A DNA stretch of 64,000 nt from Prolixibacter denitrificans (GCF_003014495.1 NZ_PYGC01000001.1:433594-497593), one strand, 5' to 3'; numbered from the stretch's first letter, positions 7,410-17,463 are shown. A program made the numbers and translations. Notes: generated by a model from the letters alone, not told the origin.

Positions 7410-10280
7410 TTATTCTTCCATATAACTTTCCAACGGTTCACAAGTACAAATCAGATTCCGATCGCCATAAGCGTCATCAACCCGGCCGACTGGCACCCAG
7501 AATTTATTATCTCTCAGCCATTCGAGTGCATAGGCTGCTTTTTCACGAGAGTAACTGTGCTTCCAGTCGTCTGTCATCAAAACTTCAGCCGTATGCGGTG
7601 CGTTTTTCAGCACGTTGTCATTTGCATCCGCTTTGCCTTCTTCAATCTCCTTAATCTCGCTGAAGATGCTGTTCATGGCTTCTACGAAACGATCGAGCTC
7701 TTCTTTCGATTCACTCTCTGTCGGTTCTACCATCAGTGTTCCGTGTACCGGAAATGAGAGCGTAGGTGCGTGGAATCCGTAGTCCATTAAACGCTTGGCG
7801 ATATCGGCTTCAGTTACACCAGCCGATGCTTTCAGGTGACGACATTCCAAAATCATTTCGTGCGCCACCCGATCTTTTTCGCCGGTATACAAAATACCGT
7901 AATTGTCTTTCAGCAACGAAGCGATGTAGTTGGCATTCAAAATCGCAATTTTGGTTGCCTGTGCCAGGCCGTCCGCTCCCAGCATTTTGATGTACCCGTA
8001 TGTAATAGGCAATACCGAAGCACTTCCCCACGGAGCCGCTGAAACGGCGTGCAAACCTACGTGTCCGTTATTCATTACCGGATGCGAAGGCAGGAATTCA
8101 ACCAGATGCTTAGCTACACCAATCGGGCCTACACCCGGTCCGCCACCTCCGTGTGGAATCGCAAATGTTTTATGTAAGTTCAGGTGACAAACATCAGCAC
8201 CAATCCGCTTCGGATTAGTCAGTCCCACCTGGGCGTTCATGTTGGCACCATCCATGTACACCTGACCACCATTTTTGTGAATGATGTCACACATTTCAAC
8301 AATCGCCGACTCGAAAACACCGTGTGTTGACGGATAAGTCACCATGAAGGCCGACAAATTATCCTTGTGTTCTTCGGCTTTCGCCCGAAGAGCTTCCACA
8401 TCGATGTTACCTTTATCATCGCAAGGAACCACTACCACTTTCATACCGGCCATTACTGCACTGGCCGGATTGGTTCCGTGTGCTGATGAAGGGATCAATA
8501 CTATATTCCGGTGTCCTTCGCCACGACTCTTGTGATATTCCCGAATCACCATCAAACCGGTGTACTCACCGGCTGCACCGGAATTCGGCATCAGCGAGAT
8601 ATCGTCGAAGCCGGTAATTTCCGACAAATCACGACGCAACTCTTCCATCATTTCGTGGTAACCCATCGCCTGGTTTTTCGGTACAAACGGGTGAATCCCG
8701 TTGAACTCAATCCAGCTGAGTGGAATCATTTCGGTAGCTGCATTCAGTTTCATGGTACACGAGCCTAACGAAATCATCGAATGTACCAGCGAAATATCTT
8801 TTTTCTCCAGCCGCTTGATGTAACGTGCCATCTCGGTTTCGGAGCGATACTTGTTGAAGACGTCCTGCCCCAGGTACTCCGATTTACGACTGTATTTCTT
8901 ATCAATCTTCGAATTCTCAGGAATCTCCTCGATAACCGGAATCCGCTTGTTAGCTGCCTTCGCAAAAACTTCCAAAATCCAGTTAATGTCCTCCAGGTTG
9001 GTCGTTTCATCAATACTCAGGCCCACTTCACCTGATTCGAAATAGCGGAAGTTCATTTCCAAATCAAGCGAAAGCCACTCAATATCTTCTTTCTTCACGT
9101 GTCGCGGAAGCGAGATACGAATGGTATCGAAGAAATTGGCATTTTCCTGCTTGTATCCAAGTTTGGTAATCTCATCTGCCAGCAAAACACCAATGCTGTG
9201 TGCTCTGTCGGCTATACCGCGAATGCCTTCCGGACCGTGGTAAACGGCATACATTCCGGCCATTGTCGCCAGCAGTGCCTGGGCTGTACAGATATTTGAA
9301 GTTGCGCGCTCACGCTTGATATGTTGCTCGCGGGTTTGCAGCGCCATTCGCAAGGCCAGTTTTCCGGTAGCGTCTTTCGACACGCCGATAATGCGGCCGG
9401 GCATATAACGTTTGTAATCTTCCTTAATGGCAAAGAAAGCAGCAGAAGGTCCACCATATCCCATCGGAACTCCGAAGCGCTGCGCTGAACCAAACACCAC
9501 ATCGGCATCCCATTCACCCGGAGGCGTAATCAAAGCCAACGCTAACAGATCGGACGCAACCGCAATTTTACAATCGTTGTCGTGCAGGCGGCTGGTGAAG
9601 TTGCTATAATCCTCGACTTCACCTTTCAAATTGGGATATTGCACGATGGCTCCAAACCAATTCTCTTCAATCTTATCGCGTGAAAAATCACCAACTTTCA
9701 ATTCAATTCCCAGCGGCTCGGCACGGGTTTGCAACACATCGAGAGTTTGCGGCCAGACGTTTTCATCGACGAAACAAACATTCGCTCCGGCTTTCTGCTT
9801 TCCACGACTACGGGTAGCATACATCAGCGACATGGCCTCTGCAGCTGCCGTAGCTTCATCGAGCAACGAAGCATTCGCCAAATCCATAGCCGTCATTTCG
9901 CACACCATGGTCTGGAAGTTCAGCAATGCTTCAAGGCGTCCCTGCGAAACTTCCGCCTGGTAAGGCGTATAGGATGTGTACCAAACCGGATTTTCCAGGA
10001 TATTACGCTGAATAACTGCCGGGGTAATCGTGTCGTAGTACCCCATTCCGATGTAGGTATTGAAGACCTTATTTTTGGCAGCCAGTTTTCTGATTTGTTT
10101 GAAATAGGCCCGTTCGGTCAAACCATTCGGCAAATTCAACGGTTTTTCCAAACGAATATTGGACGGAACCGTTTGTTCAATCAGCTCGTCCATTGATTTT
10201 ACGCCGATAACCCCAAGCATTTCGTCCAAATCACGATCGCGGGGTCCTATATGGCGGTTGACAAATTTATCGATTGCCAT
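7410..10280 (-). CDS. gcvP: Glycine dehydrogenase (decarboxylating), P protein of the glycine cleavage system
   Basis: The pyridoxal-phosphate subunit of the glycine cleavage system: it decarboxylates glycine and passes the aminomethyl group to the lipoyl arm of GcvH. It is the single-chain form (956 residues), with both halves in one protein: [10 protein letters not shown] near the start, then VYHGPEGI in the first half, [14 protein letters not shown] in the middle, and the cofactor lysine in [19 protein letters not shown] near residue 700. The C-terminus has [20 protein letters not shown]. gcvT and gcvH are not in the window. I looked in the 92-base upstream gap for a glycine riboswitch and see no room for one. 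Confidence 0.97.
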   Translation of the reverse strand: MAIDKFVNRHIGPRDRDLDEMLGVIGVKSMDELIEQTVPSNIRLEKPLNLPNGLTERAYFKQIRKLAAKNKVFNTYIGMGYYDTITPAVIQRNILENPVWYTSYTPYQAEVSQGRLEALLNFQTMVCEMTAMDLANASLLDEATAAAEAMSLMYATRSRGKQKAGANVCFVDENVWPQTLDVLQTRAEPLGIELKVGDFSRDKIEENWFGAIVQYPNLKGEVEDYSNFTSRLHDNDCKIAVASDLLALALITPPGEWDADVVFGSAQRFGVPMGYGGPSAAFFAIKEDYKRYMPGRIIGVSKDATGKLALRMALQTREQHIKRERATSNICTAQALLATMAGMYAVYHGPEGIRGIADRAHSIGVLLADEITKLGYKQENANFFDTIRISLPRHVKKEDIEWLSLDLEMNFRYFESGEVGLSIDETTNLEDINWILEVFAKAANKRIPVIEEIPENSKIDKKYSRKSEYLGQDVFNKYRSETEMARYIKRLEKKDISLVHSMISLGSCTMKLNAATEMIPLSWIEFNGIHPFVPKNQAMGYHEMMEELRRDLSEITGFDDISLMPNSGAAGEYTGLMVIREYHKSRGEGHRNIVLIPSSAHGTNPASAVMAGMKVVVVPCDDKGNIDVEALRAKAEEHKDNLSAFMVTYPSTHGVFESAIVEMCDIIHKNGGQVYMDGANMNAQVGLTNPKRIGADVCHLNLHKTFAIPHGGGGPGVGPIGVAKHLVEFLPSHPVMNNGHVGLHAVSAAPWGSASVLPITYGYIKMLGADGLAQATKIAILNANYIASLLKDNYGILYTGEKDRVAHEMILECRHLKASAGVTEADIAKRLMDYGFHAPTLSFPVHGTLMVEPTESESKEELDRFVEAMNSIFSEIKEIEEGKADANDNVLKNAPHTAEVLMTDDWKHSYSREKAAYALEWLRDNKFWVPVGRVDDAYGDRNLICTCEPLESYMEE

Positions 10281-10372
10281 CGCTAGTCAATTTTAGTTTA
10301 TTATATCCCGACACAATTTTAAGGTCTTCTGTAATAGGAAAACATGATTTTTCCCTTTTTCCCAAACCGTTT

Positions 10373-11011
10373 TTACTGCAGAAAAGGATTGTTTTTTATT
10401 TCGTCTCCAATCGTCGTTTCCGGTCCGTGACCGGGAAACACTTTCGTGGCCGGATCAAGTCCCAGTAATTTCGATTTGATGCCAGTGATCAATGCTTCGT
10501 GCTCCCCTCCCGGAAGGTCAGTTCGACCGACAGAACCATAAAAGAGGATATCACCAGCAATCAACATTTTCTCTTTTGCGTTGTGAAATGCCACGCCGCC
10601 CGGCGAATGTCCCGGAACATGAATGACTTTCAACGTGGTGTTTCCAAATGTTATTTCATCACCTTCGTCGAAGAATTTGGCCGGTTTCGGAGGCTGGTGC
10701 ATTGCAATGCCAAACATTCCTCCCTGCTCCTTCGCATTCGAGACCAGTGAATTGTCGTCTTTATGCATTTCCACTTCCAAATCCCACTGACGCGCAGCAA
10801 AACCGTTCCCAATCACGTGATCGAAATGGCCATGAGTATTCAGTAGTTTGACCGGCGTCAATTCTTTTTCCTCAATGAAACCAGCGAGAGCTGCTTCTTC
10901 AGCAGGTTTCGAACACCCCGCATCAATTATGGCGCACTCACCTGTTTCATCCCATACCACATAGGTATTTACCGCTACCGGATTAAATGTAAACTTTCGA
11001 ATTTCCATCAT
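10373..11011 (-). CDS. Metallo-beta-lactamase-fold hydrolase (glyoxalase II-like)
   Basis: A cytoplasmic metal-dependent hydrolase of 212 residues with the dinuclear zinc motif NTHGHFDHVIGN, followed by VIHVPGHSPGGVAFH, IAGDILFYGSVGRTD and the late histidine in VFPGHGPETTIG. The pattern is that of the short glyoxalase II-like or persulfide dioxygenase-like group; it lacks the C-terminal substrate-binding helices of classic glyoxalase II. It lies 12 bases after pcm and is probably co-transcribed with it. The substrate is not certain. Confidence 0.9.
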   Translation of the reverse strand: MMEIRKFTFNPVAVNTYVVWDETGECAIIDAGCSKPAEEAALAGFIEEKELTPVKLLNTHGHFDHVIGNGFAARQWDLEVEMHKDDNSLVSNAKEQGGMFGIAMHQPPKPAKFFDEGDEITFGNTTLKVIHVPGHSPGGVAFHNAKEKMLIAGDILFYGSVGRTDLPGGEHEALITGIKSKLLGLDPATKVFPGHGPETTIGDEIKNNPFLQ

Positions 11012-11023
11012 AGCTTTCTTGTA

Positions 11024-11668
11024 TTATCCTGATTTTCCGCCAACGAGCGGGACAAAAATAAAACCTCCTTTATCTTCAGTTCTGTACTCAGTTTCCGACT
11101 CCCTCACCACCAGCTTCATTTCCTGGTGATGCTGTGAACCTACCGGAATTACCATACGTCCGCCGACCTTTAATTGTTCCAGAAGAGCTTCGGGAATGTA
11201 AGGTGCTCCGGCCGTGACTATTATCCTGTCGAATGGCCCGTACGTCGGCAATCCGGCATAACCGTCTCCGTGAAAAAACATGGGTTCGTAGCCGATGGAG
11301 GGTAACAATGCTCTTACCTTATCGTACAGCTCCCGATGACGTTCGATGGTAAAAACCGTGGCTCCCATCTCACAAAGTACGGCTGCCTGGTAACCTGAAC
11401 CGGTGCCAACCTCCAACACCTTGTCGAATTTTTTCACTTCGAGCAACTGCGTTTGAAAAGCGACCGTATATGGCTGCGAAATGGTTTGCCCCTTACCTAT
11501 CGGGAATGCTTTATCCCGGTAGGCAAACTGCACAAAGCTGCTGTCCATGAACAGATGGCGAGGTACATTACCGATGGCTTCCAACACATTGGCTTCCGTT
11601 ATTCCTTTCGATTGAATCTCGCTGACCAGCTTCCGTCGCAGACCACGATGTCGGTAATTATCTTCCAA
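11024..11668 (-). CDS. pcm: Protein-L-isoaspartate O-methyltransferase
   Basis: Repairs age-damaged proteins by methylating L-isoaspartyl residues with S-adenosylmethionine. The Rossmann motif VLEVGTGSGYQAAVL, the substrate segment GQTISQPYTVAFQTQ and the late RMVIPVGSQHHQEM are all present. The open frame extends to a TTG at 11698, but a perfect -7 box covers 11696-11703, so translation must start further in; the TTG at 11668 gives the usual family opening EDNYRHRGLRRKLV and a protein of 214 residues. No Shine-Dalgarno site is obvious. The gene faces the Gfo/Idh-like gene across a shared intergenic region. Confidence 0.93.
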   Translation of the reverse strand: MEDNYRHRGLRRKLVSEIQSKGITEANVLEAIGNVPRHLFMDSSFVQFAYRDKAFPIGKGQTISQPYTVAFQTQLLEVKKFDKVLEVGTGSGYQAAVLCEMGATVFTIERHRELYDKVRALLPSIGYEPMFFHGDGYAGLPTYGPFDRIIVTAGAPYIPEALLEQLKVGGRMVIPVGSQHHQEMKLVVRESETEYRTEDKGGFIFVPLVGGKSG

Positions 11669-11695
11669 GGGCCGTTTGTTTTTCAAATTCGCCAA

Positions 11696-11703
11696 CAAAA
11701 ATA
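11696..11703 (-). promoter_or_regulatory. -7 promoter box for pcm
   Basis: The minus strand reads TATTTTTG (TAnnTTTG). It overlaps the longest possible start of pcm, which argues for the start at 11668. Confidence 0.6.
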
Positions 11704-11782
11704 CCTTTCAATTGTGGGTTTTTCAACAAAAATGGTTGATAAATAAGACCGCCAAGAGATTCTTCCATACACTTAGCCTATG

Positions 11783-11790
11783 TACATTTG
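11783..11790 (+). promoter_or_regulatory. -7 promoter box for the Gfo/Idh-like gene
   Basis: TACATTTG matches TAnnTTTG and ends only 5 bases before the ATG at 11796. If it is used, the transcript would have almost no leader. Confidence 0.6.
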
Positions 11791-11795
11791 TGTAT

Positions 11796-12683
11796 ATGCT
11801 GAAACCCGGAATTATTTTACCCCCCAAATCAACGAAACACCTTATCGGGAAATTACCTGATAAGAAGAAATTACACTGGTATATTTTTGATAATCATCAA
11901 AAGTGGGATGCCGGTGAACATGCCCATTTCAGCTTATATGAGAGCGATGTAATCCCTTTGATCTCCGATGTTCTGTTCGTGCTCGATCCGGAATTCTGCC
12001 ATTTTGAATACCTGACCTTCGCCATTCGGAACTCATGTCACCTCTTTATCGAAACAATCGACAAGCTGACGATAACACAACAGGAGCAGTTGATCGAACT
12101 GGCCCACGAAGCCGGCACCCAAATTGTCGTGCGAGCCGACCAGCTGCACTTGCCGCTGACAAAGCAGTTGTTCCAGCTCAACCAATTTCCTCGTATGATA
12201 AAAAGCGAATACGCCTCGACCAGGCCGAACGAGGATCTTTTTACTCACATCCGCTGCTTTGTCCGGATTATTTTAAAATTGAATCCAACCGAAATAACGG
12301 AAATGGCGGTAGCTGGAGGTAACTTTCTATCCAAATCGACAGACTTTGTCGATATTCATCTGGATTTCGCCGATGGAATGGTGGCGTCAATGAATTTTAG
12401 CAATCTCGCCTCTGCCGAATCGTCCCGGCTGCTTGTTTTCCGCAATGGTGGACTGATGGATGCTAATTTTACGGCGAATCACCTGGAACTCGTTCCCGAA
12501 AACCGGACCTTTTCTTTTTCCGGCTCAGACACCGATGAGCTTCTGTTCCAGCAAGTTAACAATCTCCTGGTAAGCATTGACAATATGGACTTTTCGACTC
12601 ACTCACTGGAGGAAGAGAAAGAAGTTGTTTTTCTGCTCGACCGGATAAAAGAGCAACTCAGGCTCAAATCCGTTTCCATCTAG
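11796..12683 (+). CDS. Divergent Gfo/Idh/MocA-like protein, probably without catalysis
   Basis: A 295-residue protein that I place, by pattern, in the Gfo/Idh/MocA sugar oxidoreductase fold. Residues 58-115 follow the order of that family (SDVLFVLDPEFCHFEYL, an AIRNSCHLFIETID helix-strand, then an ELAHEAGTQIVVRAD strand), and residues 183-232 resemble the C-terminal sheet (FVDIHLDFADGMVASMNFS, RLLVFRNGGLMDANF). The N-terminal GxGxxG dinucleotide loop is absent and the catalytic EKP motif reads IETID, so neither cofactor binding nor catalysis is expected. The frame is open to 11676, but the ATG at 11796 follows a good promoter box. It is followed by a sugar-phosphate transferase, which suggests a role in surface polysaccharide synthesis. 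Confidence 0.75.
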   Translation: MLKPGIILPPKSTKHLIGKLPDKKKLHWYIFDNHQKWDAGEHAHFSLYESDVIPLISDVLFVLDPEFCHFEYLTFAIRNSCHLFIETIDKLTITQQEQLIELAHEAGTQIVVRADQLHLPLTKQLFQLNQFPRMIKSEYASTRPNEDLFTHIRCFVRIILKLNPTEITEMAVAGGNFLSKSTDFVDIHLDFADGMVASMNFSNLASAESSRLLVFRNGGLMDANFTANHLELVPENRTFSFSGSDTDELLFQQVNNLLVSIDNMDFSTHSLEEEKEVVFLLDRIKEQLRLKSVSI

Positions 12684-12787
12684 TCAAATTTTGTATTCAT
12701 TTGCATAAGTTTTTTAAAATCCAGGCGTTTTGTAATTTGAAAGCCCGAAATTCACAAAACCAATAGAAACCTAACCTCATCAGTCAA

Positions 12788-14203
12788 ATGAAAAGGAGAA
12801 AGTTCCTTGCCAGTTATATTATTTCTGACTATTTGGCCGCTCTTTGCGCCTGGATATTATTCTACCTGTACCGGAAACATTATGCCGAGGCTTTAATCTT
12901 CGGGCAAAACCATACCATCGATTTTACCCGCCAGTTTTATCTAGGAATTATTTTAATTCCACTCTTCTGGCTCGGCCTGTATACCATTTCGGGATTTTAC
13001 AACGATGTCCTGCGAAAGTCGCGCCTGCTGGAGTTAGGCCAAACTATCTTTTCAGCAGTATTGGGCTCACTTTTCATCTTTTTTATGTTTCTGCTCGATG
13101 ACTACATTCCCGACTATACTTTCTACTACAAACATATTCTGGCACTCTTGGGCATCCAATTTATACTAACTTACATCCCAAGATTGAGCATTTCCACCAT
13201 CATGGTGCACCAGTTCAAAACCGGACGTATCGGCTTCCCAACCTTGATTATAGGCACTAACGAAGTTGCTCACCGTATTACCCGTGAGTTGGAATCGCAA
13301 CCTGTCCCTACCGGGAATCAAGTGGTGGGATATGTTACAATCGATGAGGAAGACAAAGATGCAGAAGTGCCAAACGAACAGGTGTTGGGCTATCTGAACA
13401 ATATTCCCGAAGTCATCAATCAACACAAAATCGAAGAGGTCATCATTGCCACCGAATCGTCGGACCATAAAAAGCTGAACGACATCATTAACCGGTTGGC
13501 GGGTCGGAACATCATCATTCGCGGTATCCCCGATATTTATGATATCCTTTCGGGAGCAGTTAAGATGACGACGGTTTATTCAAGTCCCTTGATTCAGATT
13601 TCAAACGGAATTATGCCAGCCTGGCAGATGAACATCAAGCGTTTGCTCGATATATTTATTTCGATTATTGGACTGATTGTTTTATCTCCATTATCCCTTG
13701 CCTGTATCATTGGTGTGAGGTTCTCATCGCCGGGCCCTATTCTTTACCGGCAGGAACGCATCGGACGCTATGGAAAACCATTTATCATGTACAAATTCCG
13801 AAGCATGTACAACGATGCAGAGAAAAACGGACCGGACTTATCCAGCCATAATGACCAACGAATTACTCGCTTTGGTCGATTTCTCCGAAAATCACATTCC
13901 GATGAAATACCACAATTTATCAATGTGTTGAAAGGTGAGATGTCGGTCGTGGGGCCCCGTCCTGAGCGCGCTTTTTATATCAGTAAGATCGAGGAATCGG
14001 CACCACACTATCGCCATTTGCTACGCATTCGTCCGGGAATTACCAGCTGGGGACAGGTGAAATACGGCTATGCTGAAAATGTGACACAGATGATTGAACG
14101 CCTGCAGTACGACCTCATTTATTTACGAAATATGAGTTTGTATGTAGATTTCAAAATAATCATCTACACAGCGATTAATATCCTTCAGGGAAGGGGGAAG
14201 TAA
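12788..14203 (+). CDS. Exopolysaccharide polyprenyl glycosylphosphotransferase
   Basis: Membrane enzyme that starts polysaccharide synthesis by moving a sugar phosphate to undecaprenyl phosphate. The N-terminal half has four to five membrane segments (about residues 7-140) and a Rossmann-like domain (LIIGTNEVAHRI, then EEVIIATES). The C-terminal catalytic domain runs from KRLLDIFISIIGLIVLSPLS through GPILYRQERIGRYGKPF, YKFRSMYNDAE, the DEIPQFINVLKGEMSVVGPR core and RIRPGITSWGQVKYGYA. At 471 residues it is the normal WbaP/WcaJ-like length. The rest of a polysaccharide cluster is not present here, so this is an isolated initiating enzyme. Confidence 0.94.
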   Translation: MKRRKFLASYIISDYLAALCAWILFYLYRKHYAEALIFGQNHTIDFTRQFYLGIILIPLFWLGLYTISGFYNDVLRKSRLLELGQTIFSAVLGSLFIFFMFLLDDYIPDYTFYYKHILALLGIQFILTYIPRLSISTIMVHQFKTGRIGFPTLIIGTNEVAHRITRELESQPVPTGNQVVGYVTIDEEDKDAEVPNEQVLGYLNNIPEVINQHKIEEVIIATESSDHKKLNDIINRLAGRNIIIRGIPDIYDILSGAVKMTTVYSSPLIQISNGIMPAWQMNIKRLLDIFISIIGLIVLSPLSLACIIGVRFSSPGPILYRQERIGRYGKPFIMYKFRSMYNDAEKNGPDLSSHNDQRITRFGRFLRKSHSDEIPQFINVLKGEMSVVGPRPERAFYISKIEESAPHYRHLLRIRPGITSWGQVKYGYAENVTQMIERLQYDLIYLRNMSLYVDFKIIIYTAINILQGRGK

Positions 14204-14216
14204 AATAGAAATAGCG

Positions 14217-14780
14217 TCAGCCCTCCAGTTTGAATTTTTGTATGGGACGATAAACGGGACCAGCCGGCTTTAGGATACTTTCGTAGAAAACTACTTCATT
14301 TACGATTATCTGCTGAAAAACTACCTCTCGATAATCATCAAGCATCTTCTTCAAATTATCCGCCTCTTTGAGCCATTTAACGCGACCTAATGTCAGGTGT
14401 GGACGAAAACCCCGCTCTACCCCTTCGAAACCGGCGCTTTGTACCATCAATTCAGTTTCTGCAGCAAGTTCCGACAGGGCTTCATCTCCCTCCAGCCCTA
14501 TCCACAAAACCTTGGGACTTTGTGTTGAACCAAACTTTCCGAATCCCCTCAGCGCGATTTCAAAAGGTGCCTTTTGATTAAATATGCCGGGTGCTTCTTG
14601 CAAAATTTGCCCAATCTGTTCCTTCGTAGTATTTCCCAGGAAACGCAACGTCAAATGCATTGTATCCGGATTGACCCAATTTATCCTGCTTTTACTCAAT
14701 TTCCCCTGCAGCTCGTGTATGAACTTCAGCAACTTCTCTTCCGGACGGATATGTATGGCGATGAATGTACGTTTGCTCAT
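14217..14780 (-). CDS. thpR: RNA 2',3'-cyclic phosphodiesterase (2H family)
   Basis: A 2H phosphoesterase of 187 residues that opens 2',3'-cyclic phosphate ends of RNA; the family was first named 2'-5' RNA ligase. The two catalytic motifs are visible as MHLTLRFLGN (about residue 42) and PHLTLGRVK (about residue 127). Its start overlaps the stop of the DUF4294 gene by four bases (ATGA), so the two are translationally coupled. Confidence 0.93.
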   Translation of the reverse strand: MSKRTFIAIHIRPEEKLLKFIHELQGKLSKSRINWVNPDTMHLTLRFLGNTTKEQIGQILQEAPGIFNQKAPFEIALRGFGKFGSTQSPKVLWIGLEGDEALSELAAETELMVQSAGFEGVERGFRPHLTLGRVKWLKEADNLKKMLDDYREVVFQQIIVNEVVFYESILKPAGPVYRPIQKFKLEG

Positions 14781-15364
14781 ATCGTTCCCTGGTTGATTTG
14801 TTGCACAATATTCTCAATCATCCAGTCTTCTCCGTAAGGGTTGTAACGAACTTTCAAATCGTTTCCAAATATCCGGGCCACCGTCTGCCAGAAAAACGCT
14901 GTAAAGCCACCCCGGAACTCCTTGATGATTTGATATGACGAGTGCCCCGTCTCCCGGTCAATCAGCTTCATGAGTATTCTCCCTTCTGAAATTTTCATAT
15001 GCTTAATCTCATCGCCATACTCGTTCATCAGGTCTTCCTGCACCTGCTTAATATATTTCTTTCGCTGCCGATCGGTCTTTAATGTGACATACACCTTGTT
15101 GTATTCCTCCAACTTCTTAGCAGCCAATTTAGCCATCGGGTAAACCTTTTTTACAATTAGCACCATCCGGTTATAGCGCCGTTGCTGCCTGCGGTAATAC
15201 CTCCTGCTATGCGGCTTAATCTGAATAGGATCGAGGACCACATGAGGAATGGAATCGACTCTCCCGACAAGTGAATCCGGCAACTCCGGAGGTACTAAAA
15301 CCACCTGACTGTGTCCGGCTACCGCAATGAACAGAAAAACGAAAATGTACAACCACTTTTTCAA
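14777..15364 (-). CDS. DUF4294 family protein with signal peptide
   Basis: A family restricted, to my knowledge, to Bacteroidota and without a known function. The start is best placed at the TTG at 15364: a strong AAGGAGG lies six bases before it, and the protein then opens with a clean signal peptide, KKWLYIFVFLFIAVAGHSQ. The ATG at 15451 would put about 30 odd residues in front of the signal peptide. The mature part (about residues 60-170) is very basic and tyrosine-rich (SRRYYRRQQRRYNRM), followed by the conserved core with MNEYGDEIKHMKISEGRI and FWQTVARIFGNDLKVRYNP. It is 195 residues long and probably periplasmic, coupled to thpR. Confidence 0.85.
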   Translation of the reverse strand: MKKWLYIFVFLFIAVAGHSQVVLVPPELPDSLVGRVDSIPHVVLDPIQIKPHSRRYYRRQQRRYNRMVLIVKKVYPMAKLAAKKLEEYNKVYVTLKTDRQRKKYIKQVQEDLMNEYGDEIKHMKISEGRILMKLIDRETGHSSYQIIKEFRGGFTAFFWQTVARIFGNDLKVRYNPYGEDWMIENIVQQINQGTI

Positions 15365-15474
15365 CTCATCCTCCTTCTTTACCGTATAAAAATAACAATC
15401 AACAATAGAAAATGACACAATAAAAGACATTGCTAAACATATTTCCCGCAAAATTCAGTCCACTCATATTTAAC

Positions 15475-15482
15475 TATATTTG
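15475..15482 (+). promoter_or_regulatory. -7 promoter box for arginine deiminase
   Basis: TATATTTG matches TAnnTTTG, about 45 bases before the ATG at 15528. Confidence 0.65.
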
Positions 15483-15527
15483 CCTCACATTAACACAAAT
15501 GACACCACAATATTTATTATAGAGTCA

Positions 15528-16799
15528 ATGAAAAAATTTAACGTAAATGTCAGCTCGGAAATCGGGCAATTAGAGGGAGTTATTCTACATACTCCCGGGC
15601 AGGAGGTGGAGAATATGACTCCTCAAAATGCCGAGCGCGCCCTTTACAGTGATATCCTGAACCTATCGGTTGCCAGACAGGAATATGCGCAATTAAAAGG
15701 TGTTTTGGAAAAGGTTGCCAATACCTTTGAAGTAAGAGATTTGCTGACTCAAACCCTTCAAAATTCGCACGCAAAAGAGCGAATTATCAACCGCATATGT
15801 GAACGTGAAGATGCTTTTTGCGAAATATCAGCTTTGTATGACCTCCCGGAAGAAGAGTTGGCCCGGCAGCTCATTGAAGGTTCCATTTTAAAACGCGATA
15901 ACCTGACTAAATTTCTGAGCAAAGAGCGCTTCGCCCTTCGCCCGCTGCACAACTTTTTATTCACGCGCGATACTTCAATGACTGTCTATGATGAGGTTTT
16001 GATTGGAAAAATGGCGAGCCCGGTACGCGACCGAGAAGCCTTGATTATGGAGGCTATTTTCAAAGACCATCCACTCTTCGGAGTGAAGACCATCAACCCG
16101 ATCGTTCCCATTAAAAACATTCCATCCAGTCCCCTGGCCAGCATCGAAGGCGGTGACGTGGAGATTGCCAGGGACGATGTGATACTGATCGGAACGGGTG
16201 TTCGTACCACTTCACAAGGAATTGATTATCTGATTGAATCGATTAAAGAGAAGAAAACATCCGCCAAGCATATTATTGTCCAGGAACTGCCACATACGCC
16301 AGAATCATTCATTCACCTCGATATGACTTTTACATTCCTGAACAAGGATGAAGTAATGGTTTATGAGCCCCTGATTCTTGGAAACAATAAATACCAGACC
16401 ATTCACATTACCATCGATAACGGCGAGGTAACCAGCATCAAACTGCACGAAGATCTACTGCAAGCTTTGAAAGAAGTAGGCATGGATATGAAACCGATTC
16501 AGTGCGGAGGAACCAAGGATGATTGGACGATGGAACGGGAACAATGGCACAGCGGAGCCAACTTCTTCTCCATTGCACCTGGAAAAGTAATTGGCTACGA
16601 AAGAAATAACTACACCATCGAGGAGATGAGCAAAAATGGTTACGACATCATTAAAGCTCAGGACATTATCGAAAACAAGGCAGATATTCACGCATCGAAG
16701 AAAGCGGTTATTACCATTGCGGGTTCAGAACTGAGCCGTGGTGGAGGCGGTGCCCGTTGTATGACGATGCCTGTGGGACGGAAAAAAGTAGATTGGTAG
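15528..16799 (+). CDS. arcA: Arginine deiminase
   Basis: Hydrolyses arginine to citrulline and ammonia. The 423-residue protein has the guanidino-modifying fold: LEGVILHTPGQE near the start, LPLHNFLFTRD-like sequence (RPLHNFLFTRDTSM), SIEGGDVEIARDDVI, FIHLDMTFTFLN with the catalytic His, and the nucleophilic cysteine close to the end in GGGGARCMTMPVGR. The start is the ATG at 15528; a longer frame to 15480 overlaps the promoter box. No ornithine carbamoyltransferase, carbamate kinase or arginine/ornithine antiporter lies nearby, so the usual ADI operon is absent. The next gene starts right after its stop. Confidence 0.95.
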   Translation: MKKFNVNVSSEIGQLEGVILHTPGQEVENMTPQNAERALYSDILNLSVARQEYAQLKGVLEKVANTFEVRDLLTQTLQNSHAKERIINRICEREDAFCEISALYDLPEEELARQLIEGSILKRDNLTKFLSKERFALRPLHNFLFTRDTSMTVYDEVLIGKMASPVRDREALIMEAIFKDHPLFGVKTINPIVPIKNIPSSPLASIEGGDVEIARDDVILIGTGVRTTSQGIDYLIESIKEKKTSAKHIIVQELPHTPESFIHLDMTFTFLNKDEVMVYEPLILGNNKYQTIHITIDNGEVTSIKLHEDLLQALKEVGMDMKPIQCGGTKDDWTMEREQWHSGANFFSIAPGKVIGYERNNYTIEEMSKNGYDIIKAQDIIENKADIHASKKAVITIAGSELSRGGGGARCMTMPVGRKKVDW

Positions 16800-17333
16800 A
16801 TGACGAGAAAGCTGAAAACAAATGAACTGGGGAGATTATCTGTCGATGAGTTTAAAGAGGCGGATAAGCTCCCGGTAACTGTTGTTTTAGACAATATCAG
16901 GAGCGGAAACAATGTGGGCTCGGTATTTCGCACCTCGGATGCTCTTCGTGTTGAAAGAATCATTCTTTGCGGAATTACAGCTACGCCGCCAAACAAAGAG
17001 ATTCATAAAACAGCTATAGGTGCGGAAAAATCAATCGATTGGGAATACTTTAAGCACACCGAAGAGGCTGTTCAAAAACTAAAAGATGAAGGCTATAGAA
17101 TTGCCGGAGTGGAACAAGTGGAGAACAGCACTTTATTGCCTGATTTTAAAGCGAATGCTGACACTCCATTAGCTCTTGTTTTCGGCAATGAGGTAAAAGG
17201 TGTACAACAACAAATCATCGACATGTGCGATGAAAACATAGAAATCCCACAATACGGAACCAAGCACTCATTCAATATCTCGGTGAGTGCAGGTATCGTA
17301 TTATGGGATATCTGCAATAAAATGCGTCGGTAA
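16800..17333 (+). CDS. TrmH/SpoU-family RNA 2'-O-methyltransferase
   Basis: A short SPOUT methyltransferase of 177 residues, a single catalytic domain without the N-terminal substrate-binding domain. Motif 1 is NIRSGNNVGSVFRTSDALRV with the catalytic Arg, motif 2 is LALVFGNEVKGV, and motif 3 is IPQYGTKHSFNISVSAGIVL, which forms the knot. It begins at the base following the arcA stop (TAG then ATG), so the two are surely co-transcribed. The RNA target (tRNA or rRNA) is not clear from sequence. Confidence 0.93.
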   Translation: MTRKLKTNELGRLSVDEFKEADKLPVTVVLDNIRSGNNVGSVFRTSDALRVERIILCGITATPPNKEIHKTAIGAEKSIDWEYFKHTEEAVQKLKDEGYRIAGVEQVENSTLLPDFKANADTPLALVFGNEVKGVQQQIIDMCDENIEIPQYGTKHSFNISVSAGIVLWDICNKMRR

Positions 17334-17364
17334 TAACATACCGAACATATACAACAATCTCAGG

Positions 17365-17406
17365 GTGGATTCATTGTGCACTAAGCACGATAATCCACTT
17401 TTTTCT
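17365..17406 (+). terminator. Terminator after the arcA-TrmH operon
   Basis: Outer stem GTGGATT/AATCCAC and inner stem GTGC/GCAC, followed by TTTTTTCTTT on the plus strand. Confidence 0.85.
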
Positions 17407-17463
17407 TTGAAAGAAATAAAGGTTTTACCAGAGTAGAATTGTAAAAATGCAGATGCAGAAATT

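Noticed and set aside
10281..10372. Glycine riboswitch before gcvP
   Set aside because: The gap is only 92 bases and shows no paired-helix core of the glycine aptamer; gcvP may be regulated elsewhere.
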